Below, piece by piece: positions 51,826 to 60,071 of a stretch of DNA of 64,000 nucleotides; the stretch's first letter is position 1, and each line of letters begins with the position of its first letter. Origin of the DNA: an uncultured Paenibacillus sp. (GTDB lineage Bacteria; Bacillota; Bacilli; Paenibacillales; Paenibacillaceae); the NCBI GenBank assembly GCA_937895345.1, contig CALAWP010000051.1, forward strand, positions 110,492 to 174,491. The letters are read 5' to 3'. Under the pieces are notes generated by a model. That model saw only the letters and a list, made by a program, of their open reading frames with translations, made no database searches and had not been told where the DNA came from. The position numbers were made by a program, and so were the translations under genes.

Positions 51826-53782
51826 TAATTTTCAGCTCTTTCGCTTTATGAATTAGCACATTTCGCGTTTCCACAAAATCGGAAATGTCCTCGAATTCTT
51901 TCAACCGATCAAGAAGCTTGCTGCCCGTCACTTCACCGTTCGCATCCGCCTTCCCGATCAAATCCTTCAGCAGGCCTTCCGGGCCTCTCAGCTTCGTAAG
52001 AATCCGCTGCACGACCTGAAGGTCCAGAGCCTCTTTCTTCGAGATATACGGATTTTCCGGCAAATTGCGAAGGTACGTGTCAATCTGACGAACAACGCGA
52101 GGACCGACGCCCAGGTTTTTGTTCGACTCATGAAGCGTCCGGTGAATAGCCCAGAAGAACTCCGCTTCACGATCGCTTAACGTAAAGCCTTCCGTCTGAC
52201 GGAATTTGCTATATTCCTCAAACGAATACGAGGTCTTCCGTCCTTGCAGCTTTCGTTCCTTCTGACCCAAATGCCTCAAGCCCGTATACGGCAGCACGTC
52301 GAGCGAAATCACATTTGAACGGTCCAGTACCTTGTCGGAGAAGTGGTACGTGGATTCGTCGATGTTGACGGTGCCGACAAACATAATGTTCTCAGGAATG
52401 GCAATGACAGGCTCATATTGAGCCGTGTTATACAAACGGCCCGTCAAATCGTCGTTATACAGCCGCAAAAACCGGCGCTGCGGGTCCATCTCCAGGACAG
52501 ACAGAAATTGCGAGAAATAATGCTCGACGCGAGCTAGGTTCATCTCGTCAAAGCAAATCAGATACAGCTTGCTTTTTCGGTTCTCTTCCTTTTGCGCTTG
52601 AATCAAGGTGTTAATTAATCCGGAATCCCCCGGGCGGTACACCATGTTCATGGCATCGACATATCCGATCAAATCGGAATCGTTTGTCCAGGAGGGGCGC
52701 ACCGGAATGATGACAAACTGGTCATCATCTAACCCAAGGGCACGCGCGTATGCCTGAACTAGTCTTGACTTGCCTGTTCCGCTCATCCCAGCGATAATAT
52801 TGAGCGTATTCGACTTCAAGGCAGTATGAAAATTAAACAAATCCTTTTCGGAATATTGCAGCCCCATCTCTCTCGTAACTTGTATAAAATGGTCCATAAA
52901 CCGATATTCTTCATTATCTGAGGGAATGACTACATCTGCCTCTTCCACCGCGGCAGGCGGAGCCGCCAGAACGGCCTCCGGTTTCTTCATCTCAGGGACC
53001 TCCACAACCGCCCCCGCAGCAGTCTCTAATGCAGCATCCTGCAAGCTTTCGAGCGGTGCCGCGGACTCCATGTAGGCATTCATGTTTTGATAGATGCTTA
53101 GCGGCACAAACATGAGAGTCGAATTTTCCGGCGTCCCATAACAATCTTCCAACCAATCATCATCGAACTCCAGCACCTTCAGATGCCCGGCAATATTCAA
53201 ACAGTACCCTCCATGGGCGTACTGATGCTTGTCGAACTCCCCAATAATGCTAAATTTATCTCTTTGCTTCCACAGCACAAACTGTGGAGTGTCGTTAGTT
53301 TCAGTTGAAATACTTTCAATCCTGCCTACAAACTTATTATTTAATAGCTTATGGATAAAATCATCAAAGGTCAAATCATGCATTTCCTCACTAAAGACTG
53401 GAACAGGGATAAATGTCATACCCTGGACATAACTGTCAGACTTCCTGATCAGCCTCACTTCTTTACCAACATAAATCTCATTGTGATTTGGCAGAACTTT
53501 CTTTTGCGGTCTGAATATGAGTATATAATCGTGTAAAAATCGTTCAAGCTTTTCCTTCCGCTCATCATCCGGACGATAGTATTCATCTTCAAACCCGTAG
53601 CGTGACAGGTCGCTGGAGTAACAAGTAAAAAGGTTTACATTAGGAAATCCATAAGGTGTGTCGGATATCAATTTCACATAAAATTGAAGCGCATTCTGCG
53701 AGTTTATAATAATTGGTCGTCTCTGAACATCTTCTTCCGTTGCCAATATACCGACAAAATCCACGTTCCAATCCTTATACAT
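51809..53782 (-). CDS. McrB-like AAA+ ATPase
   Basis: A 657-residue protein. Residues 1-235 form a domain I do not recognise, possibly target-binding. A low-complexity A/E/P linker (about 240-290) leads to a McrB-branch AAA+ motor: Walker A GMSGTGKS (332-339), Walker B LYLICFDEMNLARVEHYFSQFL (D412, E413), sensor TVNIDESTYHFSDKVLDRSN. In McrB itself the signature is NTAD; here it is NIDE (473-476), so nucleotide preference may differ. DRSN (487-490) places the arginine finger. It lies 11 bp after the coiled-coil gene and overlaps the nuclease gene. Confidence 0.88.
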   Translation of the reverse strand: MYKDWNVDFVGILATEEDVQRRPIIINSQNALQFYVKLISDTPYGFPNVNLFTCYSSDLSRYGFEDEYYRPDDERKEKLERFLHDYILIFRPQKKVLPNHNEIYVGKEVRLIRKSDSYVQGMTFIPVPVFSEEMHDLTFDDFIHKLLNNKFVGRIESISTETNDTPQFVLWKQRDKFSIIGEFDKHQYAHGGYCLNIAGHLKVLEFDDDWLEDCYGTPENSTLMFVPLSIYQNMNAYMESAAPLESLQDAALETAAGAVVEVPEMKKPEAVLAAPPAAVEEADVVIPSDNEEYRFMDHFIQVTREMGLQYSEKDLFNFHTALKSNTLNIIAGMSGTGKSRLVQAYARALGLDDDQFVIIPVRPSWTNDSDLIGYVDAMNMVYRPGDSGLINTLIQAQKEENRKSKLYLICFDEMNLARVEHYFSQFLSVLEMDPQRRFLRLYNDDLTGRLYNTAQYEPVIAIPENIMFVGTVNIDESTYHFSDKVLDRSNVISLDVLPYTGLRHLGQKERKLQGRKTSYSFEEYSKFRQTEGFTLSDREAEFFWAIHRTLHESNKNLGVGPRVVRQIDTYLRNLPENPYISKKEALDLQVVQRILTKLRGPEGLLKDLIGKADANGEVTGSKLLDRLKEFEDISDFVETRNVLIHKAKELKINGYTV

Positions 53783-53793
53783 ACATTATTCCC

Positions 53794-54879
53794 TCACCTT
53801 TTGTTTAGATAGGACTGAAGTTCTACCAATGTTAAAAATTCTTTAATGGTTTTTTCCTTTAAGACGCTTTTTAGCTTTCGCTGCTTCGGGGGTGAAATTT
53901 GAAATGATAGCATCCAGATTTCTTCAGAATGGGACTCGCGCTGCAAGAAATCCTCGATTTGGCCATTCCCTACCAATTCAACGTCATATTGTGGCGTATG
54001 TAGAAACGACTCATGAACTCCTTCCCCTAACAGCACAACCTTCTTAGGACTCGGCGTCAGATTTGCAATCTGCTGGTCTTGCGGGGATATCAAATTCGCT
54101 GCATCTACAGTCTTCGTTTTAAGTTCAGTAATCAAACGTTTGACTTCTTCCTGTAGATTGGATACTTCTTCTTTCAAACCTGCAATATCATCTGCTTGCT
54201 CAGTTATTTGTTTCTCTTTATTTTCAAGCTCTATTTTTAATGCTTTTATTTCTTCTGTGTGCGTCTTTCGTTCTTTTTTCCATTCCTGTACCTCTGCCTT
54301 TCTTTTTTCCCTAAGCTCTTTCATGACCTCGTCAAGTTTAACCGCCTTAAGCTTTTCCTGAGACAGCCGTTCTTCTAGGTCTCGAATGATTGATTCCATT
54401 GCTGGAACCGCTGTTTCGATAGATGCCGGCTCCTCTCCTTGATTCTGGACTATGCCTGTTTGGGGTTCATACCGGGCAAGATTTCCTGAATCCGAAATAA
54501 AGGCAAAAAGAGCTTCCGCCTCCTCAGAATCTTCCACTTCCCCTGTCGTTAGAGCAAGCAGAATATTTATCAGGCTGTACTTCCCCGTATTGACTAATTC
54601 CAAGAGCTCATCCCGATTTAGTTTTCTAATGTCTTTAACAGCCTCTTCAGTTAAGCACTGATTGATATGTTTTCGCAGCCCTGCTTTTAACCTCATCACT
54701 TTGGTCGTTTTTTGCAATTCGTTCATCACTTGAGGGCGTATTTGCTTTATATTGTTTCTTGTAATCTCCCGAAAGCCCTTTACCTTACAGTTCGTTGCAA
54801 TTGCCAGGTCGTACAATACCGCCTCTTCTTGTTGAGCCAACACCCATTTCAACATTGCTTTATTCACAATTTCATGCAC
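53794..54879 (-). CDS. Coiled-coil protein of the McrBC-like operon
   Basis: A 361-residue protein heading the operon. Residues 1-130 are helical (YDLAIATNCKVKGFREITRNNIKQ, KDIRKLNRDELLELVNTGKYSLINILLAL). About 165-265 is a strong coiled coil rich in K/E/L heptads. The last 85 residues alternate strands and helices (KKVVLLGEGVHESF, YDVELVGNG, EIWMLSF, KLKSVLKEKTIKEFLTLVELQSYL) and faintly resemble a DUF2325-like Rossmann module. It probably multimerises and could sense the target or tether the complex; that is inference. Base composition is clearly A/T-richer than the flanks. Confidence 0.75.
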   Translation of the reverse strand: MHEIVNKAMLKWVLAQQEEAVLYDLAIATNCKVKGFREITRNNIKQIRPQVMNELQKTTKVMRLKAGLRKHINQCLTEEAVKDIRKLNRDELLELVNTGKYSLINILLALTTGEVEDSEEAEALFAFISDSGNLARYEPQTGIVQNQGEEPASIETAVPAMESIIRDLEERLSQEKLKAVKLDEVMKELREKRKAEVQEWKKERKTHTEEIKALKIELENKEKQITEQADDIAGLKEEVSNLQEEVKRLITELKTKTVDAANLISPQDQQIANLTPSPKKVVLLGEGVHESFLHTPQYDVELVGNGQIEDFLQRESHSEEIWMLSFQISPPKQRKLKSVLKEKTIKEFLTLVELQSYLNKR

Positions 54880-55136
54880 CTCTTTATAAGCCTTCAGAAT
54901 AATATCTTTACTTTAGGATAACGCTTATAGGTCTGGAACTCTAGTAGTAAATATGGCAAGGAAAAAACAGGGTTCTCTCATTAAATCGAATGATGATACG
55001 AAATTTTTATCTTGAAAGTAGGCAAAAGGCATGTTTTCACTTCTTCAATTTTTCCTGAGGAGTAGACCCGTCAAAATTTGGTTATATTATACAGAACAAA
55101 AAACCATACTAATCATACGCACTATAATATTAGAAC

Positions 55137-55880
55137 ATGGAAAGGTCAGGTTGCTTCTGCATGTGGATGGATACCGCTAAAGATTCGTTGCTGGTGGCGG
55201 GAAGAATCGTGACGATCTTCCCGCTTATGCTGGTCGTAGGTCTGTTCATGGGCAAGAGGTCCATTGGCGAACTGCCCGTATTCGACTTCCTGGTGATCAT
55301 CGCCTTGGGAGCTGTCGTCGGCGCCGATATTGCGGATCCCAAGATCGAACATATCCATACGGCCGTGGCGATCATATTAATCGGTCTCCTGCAGCGAGTC
55401 GTTTCTTCATTGACGATTAAGTCCAGAAAATTCGGCAAGCTTATCACGTTCGAACCGACGGTCGTCGTTTATCAAGGCAATCTGTTAATGAGCAATTTAA
55501 AAAAAGTGCGCTACTCGATCGACAACATCTCCCAAATGCTGCGGGAAAAGGATATTTTCCATCTCGGCGACGTCGAGCTTGCCGTACTGGAGGCCAACGG
55601 AAAGCTGTCCGTCTACAAAAAAGATCAGAAATCGGTTCCGGCCTTGGAGGATCTTGGCCTCGTCAAGCAGCAGAGCAGCCTGTCCTATCCGTTGATAATT
55701 GAAGGGAACGTCCTCCAGGAAACGCTGACTTTCATCCGCAAGGACTTGTCATGGCTGGCGTCTCAGCTGCAAGCGAAGAAGCTTCGGCAAGACGACGTCG
55801 TTTACGCATCCGTCGATACAAACGGCGAAATCTATGTTTCCGGCACAACTGCCGGTCCGCCCCCGCCAATGCTCCATTAG
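55137..55880 (+). CDS. DUF421 (YetF-like) membrane protein
   Basis: A 247-residue protein with three N-terminal helices (LLVAGRIVTIFPLMLVVGLFMGKRSIGEL, FDFLVIIALGAVVGADI, AVAIILIGLLQRV) followed by the cytoplasmic DUF421 domain. The FEPTVVVYQGNLLMSNLKKVRYSIDNISQMLREKDIFHLGDVELAVLEANGKLSVYKK segment is diagnostic. A second cytoplasmic part (SYPLIIEGNVLQETL) follows. The start could be 55137 or an in-frame ATG at 55167; neither has a strong binding site. Relatives are linked to spore or envelope functions, with no firm activity. Confidence 0.88.
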   Translation: MERSGCFCMWMDTAKDSLLVAGRIVTIFPLMLVVGLFMGKRSIGELPVFDFLVIIALGAVVGADIADPKIEHIHTAVAIILIGLLQRVVSSLTIKSRKFGKLITFEPTVVVYQGNLLMSNLKKVRYSIDNISQMLREKDIFHLGDVELAVLEANGKLSVYKKDQKSVPALEDLGLVKQQSSLSYPLIIEGNVLQETLTFIRKDLSWLASQLQAKKLRQDDVVYASVDTNGEIYVSGTTAGPPPPMLH

Positions 55881-55918
55881 CGCAGCGGCCGACGAATTGA
55901 GGACCGGCTGTTCACAAA

Positions 55919-56704
55919 TTACGACGCTTTCGCCTCAATCCAATAATAAAATCCCGTCGTGAGGATTCCCTTGTCGCTGGCGTGCTTCTCGAATTGCGCG
56001 TTGATCAGACGGCGGCATTGTTCTTCGGCATATTGCCTGAATCCGTCGCTTTGCCCGAAACAAACCATTTCGAATACGTCATCTGCCGATGGGACCCACA
56101 CCATTTCTTTCAAGACTGTTAATTTCGTGTCCGTTAGACCGCTGCCATCCAGTCGCTCCTGAATCCTGTCCAGAACCGGCGTGCCTGCTGCAGGCGGAGC
56201 GAATAACCCGGGAAAGATCAGCCCAAGCTCGCCGCCTTTGCCATTGCCGTCGCCGGGGTGAAACAGCAGCAGCGTTCCGCCTGACTTCACCACTCGGTTC
56301 CCTTCCTTATACCAGCTGGTCGGCCCCTTCTTCGTATAAGCTACGTCGAAATAGTCATCGGGGAAAGGCAACCCGTCTCGAGTGTTTCCCGTGACATACC
56401 GAACGTTTGATTTCCGGTTCCGATTAGCTGTCTCAATAAAACCTTCCGTTACGTCATACCCGACGACTTCTTCCGCATGGCCGGCCCATTGAACGGTATA
56501 GGCCCCATGACCGCAGCCCACATCCAATACTTTTCCATGTGCCGTTGCGGACAGCCTTGCGGTCAAGACGGCTTCCGCCGCCTGGCCCTCAATTATGCTT
56601 TTCCAAGGGAATTCGTACTTGCCTGTCTTGGCTGCCAATTGCTTGCACCACTCCATCGTCTGCGGTCTCGCATATTCCGGATGCTTCGTCAAATCTGGAA
56701 ACAT
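55919..56704 (-). CDS. SAM-dependent methyltransferase (class I)
   Basis: A 261-residue methyltransferase. Motif I is GKVLDVGCGHGAYTVQWAG, the acidic post-I residue lies in EEVVGYDVT, and motif IV-like sequence is FPDDYFDVAYTKKGPTSWYKEGNRVVKSGGTLLLFHPG. The fold fits the UbiE/Methyltransf_11 group; the substrate is unknown. ATG at 56704 is used. It is convergent with the DUF421 gene. Confidence 0.9.
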   Translation of the reverse strand: MFPDLTKHPEYARPQTMEWCKQLAAKTGKYEFPWKSIIEGQAAEAVLTARLSATAHGKVLDVGCGHGAYTVQWAGHAEEVVGYDVTEGFIETANRNRKSNVRYVTGNTRDGLPFPDDYFDVAYTKKGPTSWYKEGNRVVKSGGTLLLFHPGDGNGKGGELGLIFPGLFAPPAAGTPVLDRIQERLDGSGLTDTKLTVLKEMVWVPSADDVFEMVCFGQSDGFRQYAEEQCRRLINAQFEKHASDKGILTTGFYYWIEAKAS

Positions 56705-57161
56705 AAGTTAGTAGACCTCCTGTATGAGATTTGCCGGCCGGCATGAATAAGATACGGATTTTTTACCAAAAAGTATAGACTTATAATAATCCTGGCTTTA
56801 TAATACGATTATAGGGAATCGAGATAGGTGCCCTCTATTTAAAATCACCCAAAAACACGTACCCGACACTTGAACAGTGTCGTTTTTTTGTTGTTTCGAC
56901 AACAAAATAGAGGGGCCGTCGCCCCCCTCTTGTTTCGTACCTTTAAGCATTCTTTTACAGCGTTCATCAATCGTGCTTATTTCCTTGCATGCAAAAAAAC
57001 TCCTGTCTAAGTCTGAAGTGAATAGACGGAGTTGCCCGTCGTATTCGGCAGCTGGCAGACATATCGGCATTCATGCAACCAAGTTAGCCCCTATAGCTTT
57101 GCGCCCCCGCTTTTCAACGGGTTTGCCATTATCGTGCGATGTATTCTATTAATGAGCTGCA
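56705..57161. other. 457-bp intergenic region with terminator-like hairpins
   Basis: No gene is convincing. A short open frame on each strand shows no family motif. Besides the terminator at 56864-56889, AGAGGGG and CCCCCTCT near 56910-56934 form a second hairpin. Gene-sized sequence may have decayed here. Confidence 0.5.
56864..56889 (+). terminator. Terminator-like hairpin CGACACT/AGTGTCG with T7
   Basis: Seven-base stem, five-base loop and seven T residues on the plus strand. No plus-strand gene ends nearby, which fits loss of an upstream gene. Confidence 0.75.
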
Positions 57162-58721
57162 TCAGTCGAGCTTGAAATCACCCGCCAAATGATCCACCAG
57201 CGCTTGCTGCAGCGTTCCTTTCGTAACGGCTTTCTGTTCGAAAGACAGGCCCGACCGAATCATCAGCTTCACGATCTCCGGCCGGAGCCCCGTCACGATC
57301 GGCTGACAGCCCATCATATTAATCCCGTCGAAGACGTTGATCAACTGGCGAACGACATCGGGATCCGTTACCATCACACCCGATAAATCGATAATTAACG
57401 TCTCGATCCTTTCGTTGCCGATTTGCGAAATGACTTTGTCCTCGATCGTGTTGGCCCGAAACTCGTCTATCCTTCCGATCAGAGGCAAAATGGAAGTCGT
57501 CCGCGTCAATGGGATAATCGGGACGGACAAATCCTCCACCATTTCCCGCTGCGCCCGGATCAGGTCGTCTTTGAACAGCGAATAGCTGATAAACAGTTGA
57601 TTGAGAAATTGGTCCATTAACTGGTTAATGTTTTTTTCCAGGCTGTAATAATGCTCCCGGCTGTCGGTTTGGTTGTTCAGCCTGTCGTAATTGTACAAGA
57701 AGTCCCACATGACGCGCCGGACCGCCTGGATCCATTCCAGCTTGAAGGCGAGGGCAAGCGAATGCTTCGCCCACGTGACCCCCTCCTGCTTGGCAAACGC
57801 GACCACTTCATACTCTTTCCCATCGACGATGAAGAGCACCAGCTTATGGGCGTTGTCCAGTAAATGGATATTGCCGATCGTCAGTATTTCGTCGATTTTG
57901 TCCCGGACATTAACCGCTTCCAACAGCAGCCGTTCTTCGAAAGCTTCCCGGTTAAGAACAAAAAAATCTTTTAAATTCGTCGCTGCCTCCAGCTCCAAAT
58001 GAACCACCTCTTTTAATTGAATATTTTTGGTACCCTTCGGAAAAGTGATGGTAAATTTGGTCCCTGCATGCTCCTCACTCTGGACTTCGATGGCCCCGTT
58101 GTGCTGGTAGATGACAGAGAAAACGAGAGTCAGACCCATTCCGGTGCCGTTGGCTTTCGTCGTATAGAACGGCGTGCCCAGCATGTCCAGCTTTTCTTGC
58201 GGGATGCCTACTCCGCTGTCCTGGATGCTGACGATGACTTCATCCTCCGTCGTCCAATGCTCGATCTGGATCGAGCCCTTATCCGGGATAGCCTCAAACG
58301 CGTTTTTCAGCAAATTAAAAAACACTTTTTTCAATTGATTTCTTTTGCCCAAAATATATGAGCCCGGATCTTGCAAGTTTGTATGTACGGACACCCGATA
58401 AAATTGATCCTGAAACAGCTGCGTCAAGGACTCCAGCTCCACGGCCAGGTCGACGGAAACATGCTGCTCATCCTCCAAATCGGGCTTGGACACGTGAAGC
58501 AAATTTTGCAAAATGTCCAGCGCATTCTCCAGCTCCGACTCGGCAATTTCGATGTACTTCCTATCGCTTCGCTCTTTCAACAATTGCAAAAATCCTTTGA
58601 CGGCGGTCAGCGGATTTTTGACCTCATTGGCGATCCCCGCAGCAATTTGTCCGACGGAAGCCAAGTGGCTCAAGTGAGTGTCCTTTCTTTTTTTATCCGC
58701 AGACCCTGCTAGTTCCTGCAT
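57162..58721 (-). CDS. Kinase-like protein lacking the phospho-acceptor His, fused to a STAS domain
   Basis: A 519-residue cytoplasmic protein. Residues 18-60 align with HisKA (SVGQIAAGIANEVKNPLTAVKGFLQLL), but the histidine position is asparagine N32 (codon AAT). The ATPase domain is intact: NLLKNAFEAIPDKG, DSGVGIPQEKLD, GTGMGLTLVFSVI. A middle region of about 150 residues follows, and then an RsbR-like STAS domain (about 400-515) with IETLIIDLSGVMVTDPDVVRQLINVFDGINMMG and GLRPEIVKLM. It may bind ATP and act as a switch or as an RsbR-type stressosome partner rather than as a kinase. No cognate regulator is adjacent. Confidence 0.87.
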   Translation of the reverse strand: MQELAGSADKKRKDTHLSHLASVGQIAAGIANEVKNPLTAVKGFLQLLKERSDRKYIEIAESELENALDILQNLLHVSKPDLEDEQHVSVDLAVELESLTQLFQDQFYRVSVHTNLQDPGSYILGKRNQLKKVFFNLLKNAFEAIPDKGSIQIEHWTTEDEVIVSIQDSGVGIPQEKLDMLGTPFYTTKANGTGMGLTLVFSVIYQHNGAIEVQSEEHAGTKFTITFPKGTKNIQLKEVVHLELEAATNLKDFFVLNREAFEERLLLEAVNVRDKIDEILTIGNIHLLDNAHKLVLFIVDGKEYEVVAFAKQEGVTWAKHSLALAFKLEWIQAVRRVMWDFLYNYDRLNNQTDSREHYYSLEKNINQLMDQFLNQLFISYSLFKDDLIRAQREMVEDLSVPIIPLTRTTSILPLIGRIDEFRANTIEDKVISQIGNERIETLIIDLSGVMVTDPDVVRQLINVFDGINMMGCQPIVTGLRPEIVKLMIRSGLSFEQKAVTKGTLQQALVDHLAGDFKLD

Positions 58722-58877
58722 TATGTAGGCCTCCGATCTTCAATTGTCCTCAAGCTGCCAGCTTTAAGATATGATAATACATTCAACTAAATTATTTATA
58801 GTATACCTATTTCCAAATACGCTTTGCCACAGCTAATAGACGGAATAGAATGAAAATTTTTCGCCGCTCAGAGCGTA

Positions 58878-58906
58878 TTTACAGGCACAATAACACGTGT
58901 TACTAT
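58878..58906 (+). promoter_or_regulatory. LacI gene promoter with operator TAACACGTGTTA
   Basis: TTTACA (58878-58883) and TACTAT (58901-58906) are separated by 17 bp. The perfect palindrome TAACACGTGTTA (58891-58902) sits between them and overlaps the -10, so the repressor would block its own promoter. Confidence 0.8.
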
Positions 58907-58926
58907 TAGCGCAGAGGTGTTGCTCC

Positions 58927-60003
58927 ATGGGAAAAAAACGAGTCACCAGCCACGATGTCGCCCGTTTGGCCGGCGTATCCCGCAGCGTCGTGTCCGCCGT
59001 GCTGAACGGCACCAAGGGGATCGGCATCAGCCCCGAGACGCGGGAAGCGGTGCTTGCGGCTATACAAGAGCTCAACTACCATGTGGATGCGCAGGCTCGC
59101 GCGATGAAGACCGGCAAGAGCGGCAGTATCGCCGCCTTCGGCGATACGAGCAATCCCCTCTTCCTGCAGGTGCTGGAAGGGATGCAGAGGGCCTGCGGCG
59201 AGCGCGGCTATCATGTGCTGATCAGCGGACAAGGCGCGCACGAGGAAGGCCGCTTCAAGCTGATCGATCTGTTTCTGCAGCGTCGCATCGACGGCATCGT
59301 GTCGCTCGACCCGGTCAGTTACGCCGATCCGCGATGGGCAGGCGAACTGAGCAAGCTCCAGGTGCCTTACGTATCCGTGGAAGGTTATGCCGAGACGAAT
59401 TCCGTCACGTCCGTTCTGGCCGATTACGGGCAAAGCGTCCGGGATGCGCTGGACTACATGGCCGCTTGCGCCGCGGAGGCCGGCAAGCCGGTCTATGTGC
59501 AGATGAACCACAAGGACAGCGCAAGCAACTGGGCGGAACGAAGCCGCAGGCAGGCGTACCTGGATTGGTGCGGAGAGCGGCGGGCGGAACCGGTCCTCTT
59601 CGAGCTGATGCACAAAAACGGCGATGAAGTGCGAAGCCTGCTGCTGCAGCTTCGGGACAGTCATGCGCTCCTTCCTCCGTTATTGTGCAACTGGTCGGCC
59701 GGCGCCATCGGCATCTATCGCGCGGCGCATGAGCTCGGACTGCGTGTCGGAACGGACGTCCGCGTTATGGCGGCCGATAATACGCAGCGGCTGAACCGCA
59801 GCTTGGTGCCTTCCTTATCCGTCATGAACATTCCTTACGTGAGGATGGGCGAGACAGCCGTACATGTATTGCTGCAGACGCTGGAAGGCGGAGAGCAATC
59901 GCAATCGCAGCCGGGAGAGAATACCGTCGCGAAGCACTGGCTAAAGGCCGAGCTGCTTGCGGGCGAGAGTATGGCCCCTATCGAATCGTCATCGTCCCTG
60001 TAA
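58927..60003 (+). CDS. LacI-family transcriptional regulator
   Basis: A 358-residue repressor. The helix-turn-helix is VTSHDVARLAGVSRSVVSAVLNG (about 6-28), followed by the hinge region (HVDAQARAMKTGKSGSIAAF) and a periplasmic-binding-like sugar domain (LFLQVLEGMQRACGERGYHVLISG, LLCNWSAGAIGIYRAAHELGLRVGTDVRVMAADNT). ATG at 58927 follows AGAGGTG; the frame is open to a GTG at 58897, but that lies inside the promoter. Identical palindromes in front of this gene and of the mannosidase gene point to a small autoregulated mannoside regulon. Confidence 0.93.
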   Translation: MGKKRVTSHDVARLAGVSRSVVSAVLNGTKGIGISPETREAVLAAIQELNYHVDAQARAMKTGKSGSIAAFGDTSNPLFLQVLEGMQRACGERGYHVLISGQGAHEEGRFKLIDLFLQRRIDGIVSLDPVSYADPRWAGELSKLQVPYVSVEGYAETNSVTSVLADYGQSVRDALDYMAACAAEAGKPVYVQMNHKDSASNWAERSRRQAYLDWCGERRAEPVLFELMHKNGDEVRSLLLQLRDSHALLPPLLCNWSAGAIGIYRAAHELGLRVGTDVRVMAADNTQRLNRSLVPSLSVMNIPYVRMGETAVHVLLQTLEGGEQSQSQPGENTVAKHWLKAELLAGESMAPIESSSSL

Positions 60004-60039
60004 ATGCCAGTCGGCGCTTGCAGGCGACGGTATGATTAA

Positions 60040-60051
60040 TAACACGTGTTA
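60040..60051. promoter_or_regulatory. Second LacI operator, upstream of the alpha-mannosidase gene
   Basis: TAACACGTGTTA is identical over all 12 bases to the site in the LacI promoter and lies 20 bp before the mannosidase start, where bound repressor would block initiation or elongation. Confidence 0.8.
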
Positions 60052-60071
60052 CCAAATGGAGGCGAATAAGC

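Noticed and set aside
56798..57152. Transposase remnant in the intergenic region
   Set aside because: Short frames on both strands show no DDE or other transposase motif, and no terminal inverted repeats or target duplication were seen.
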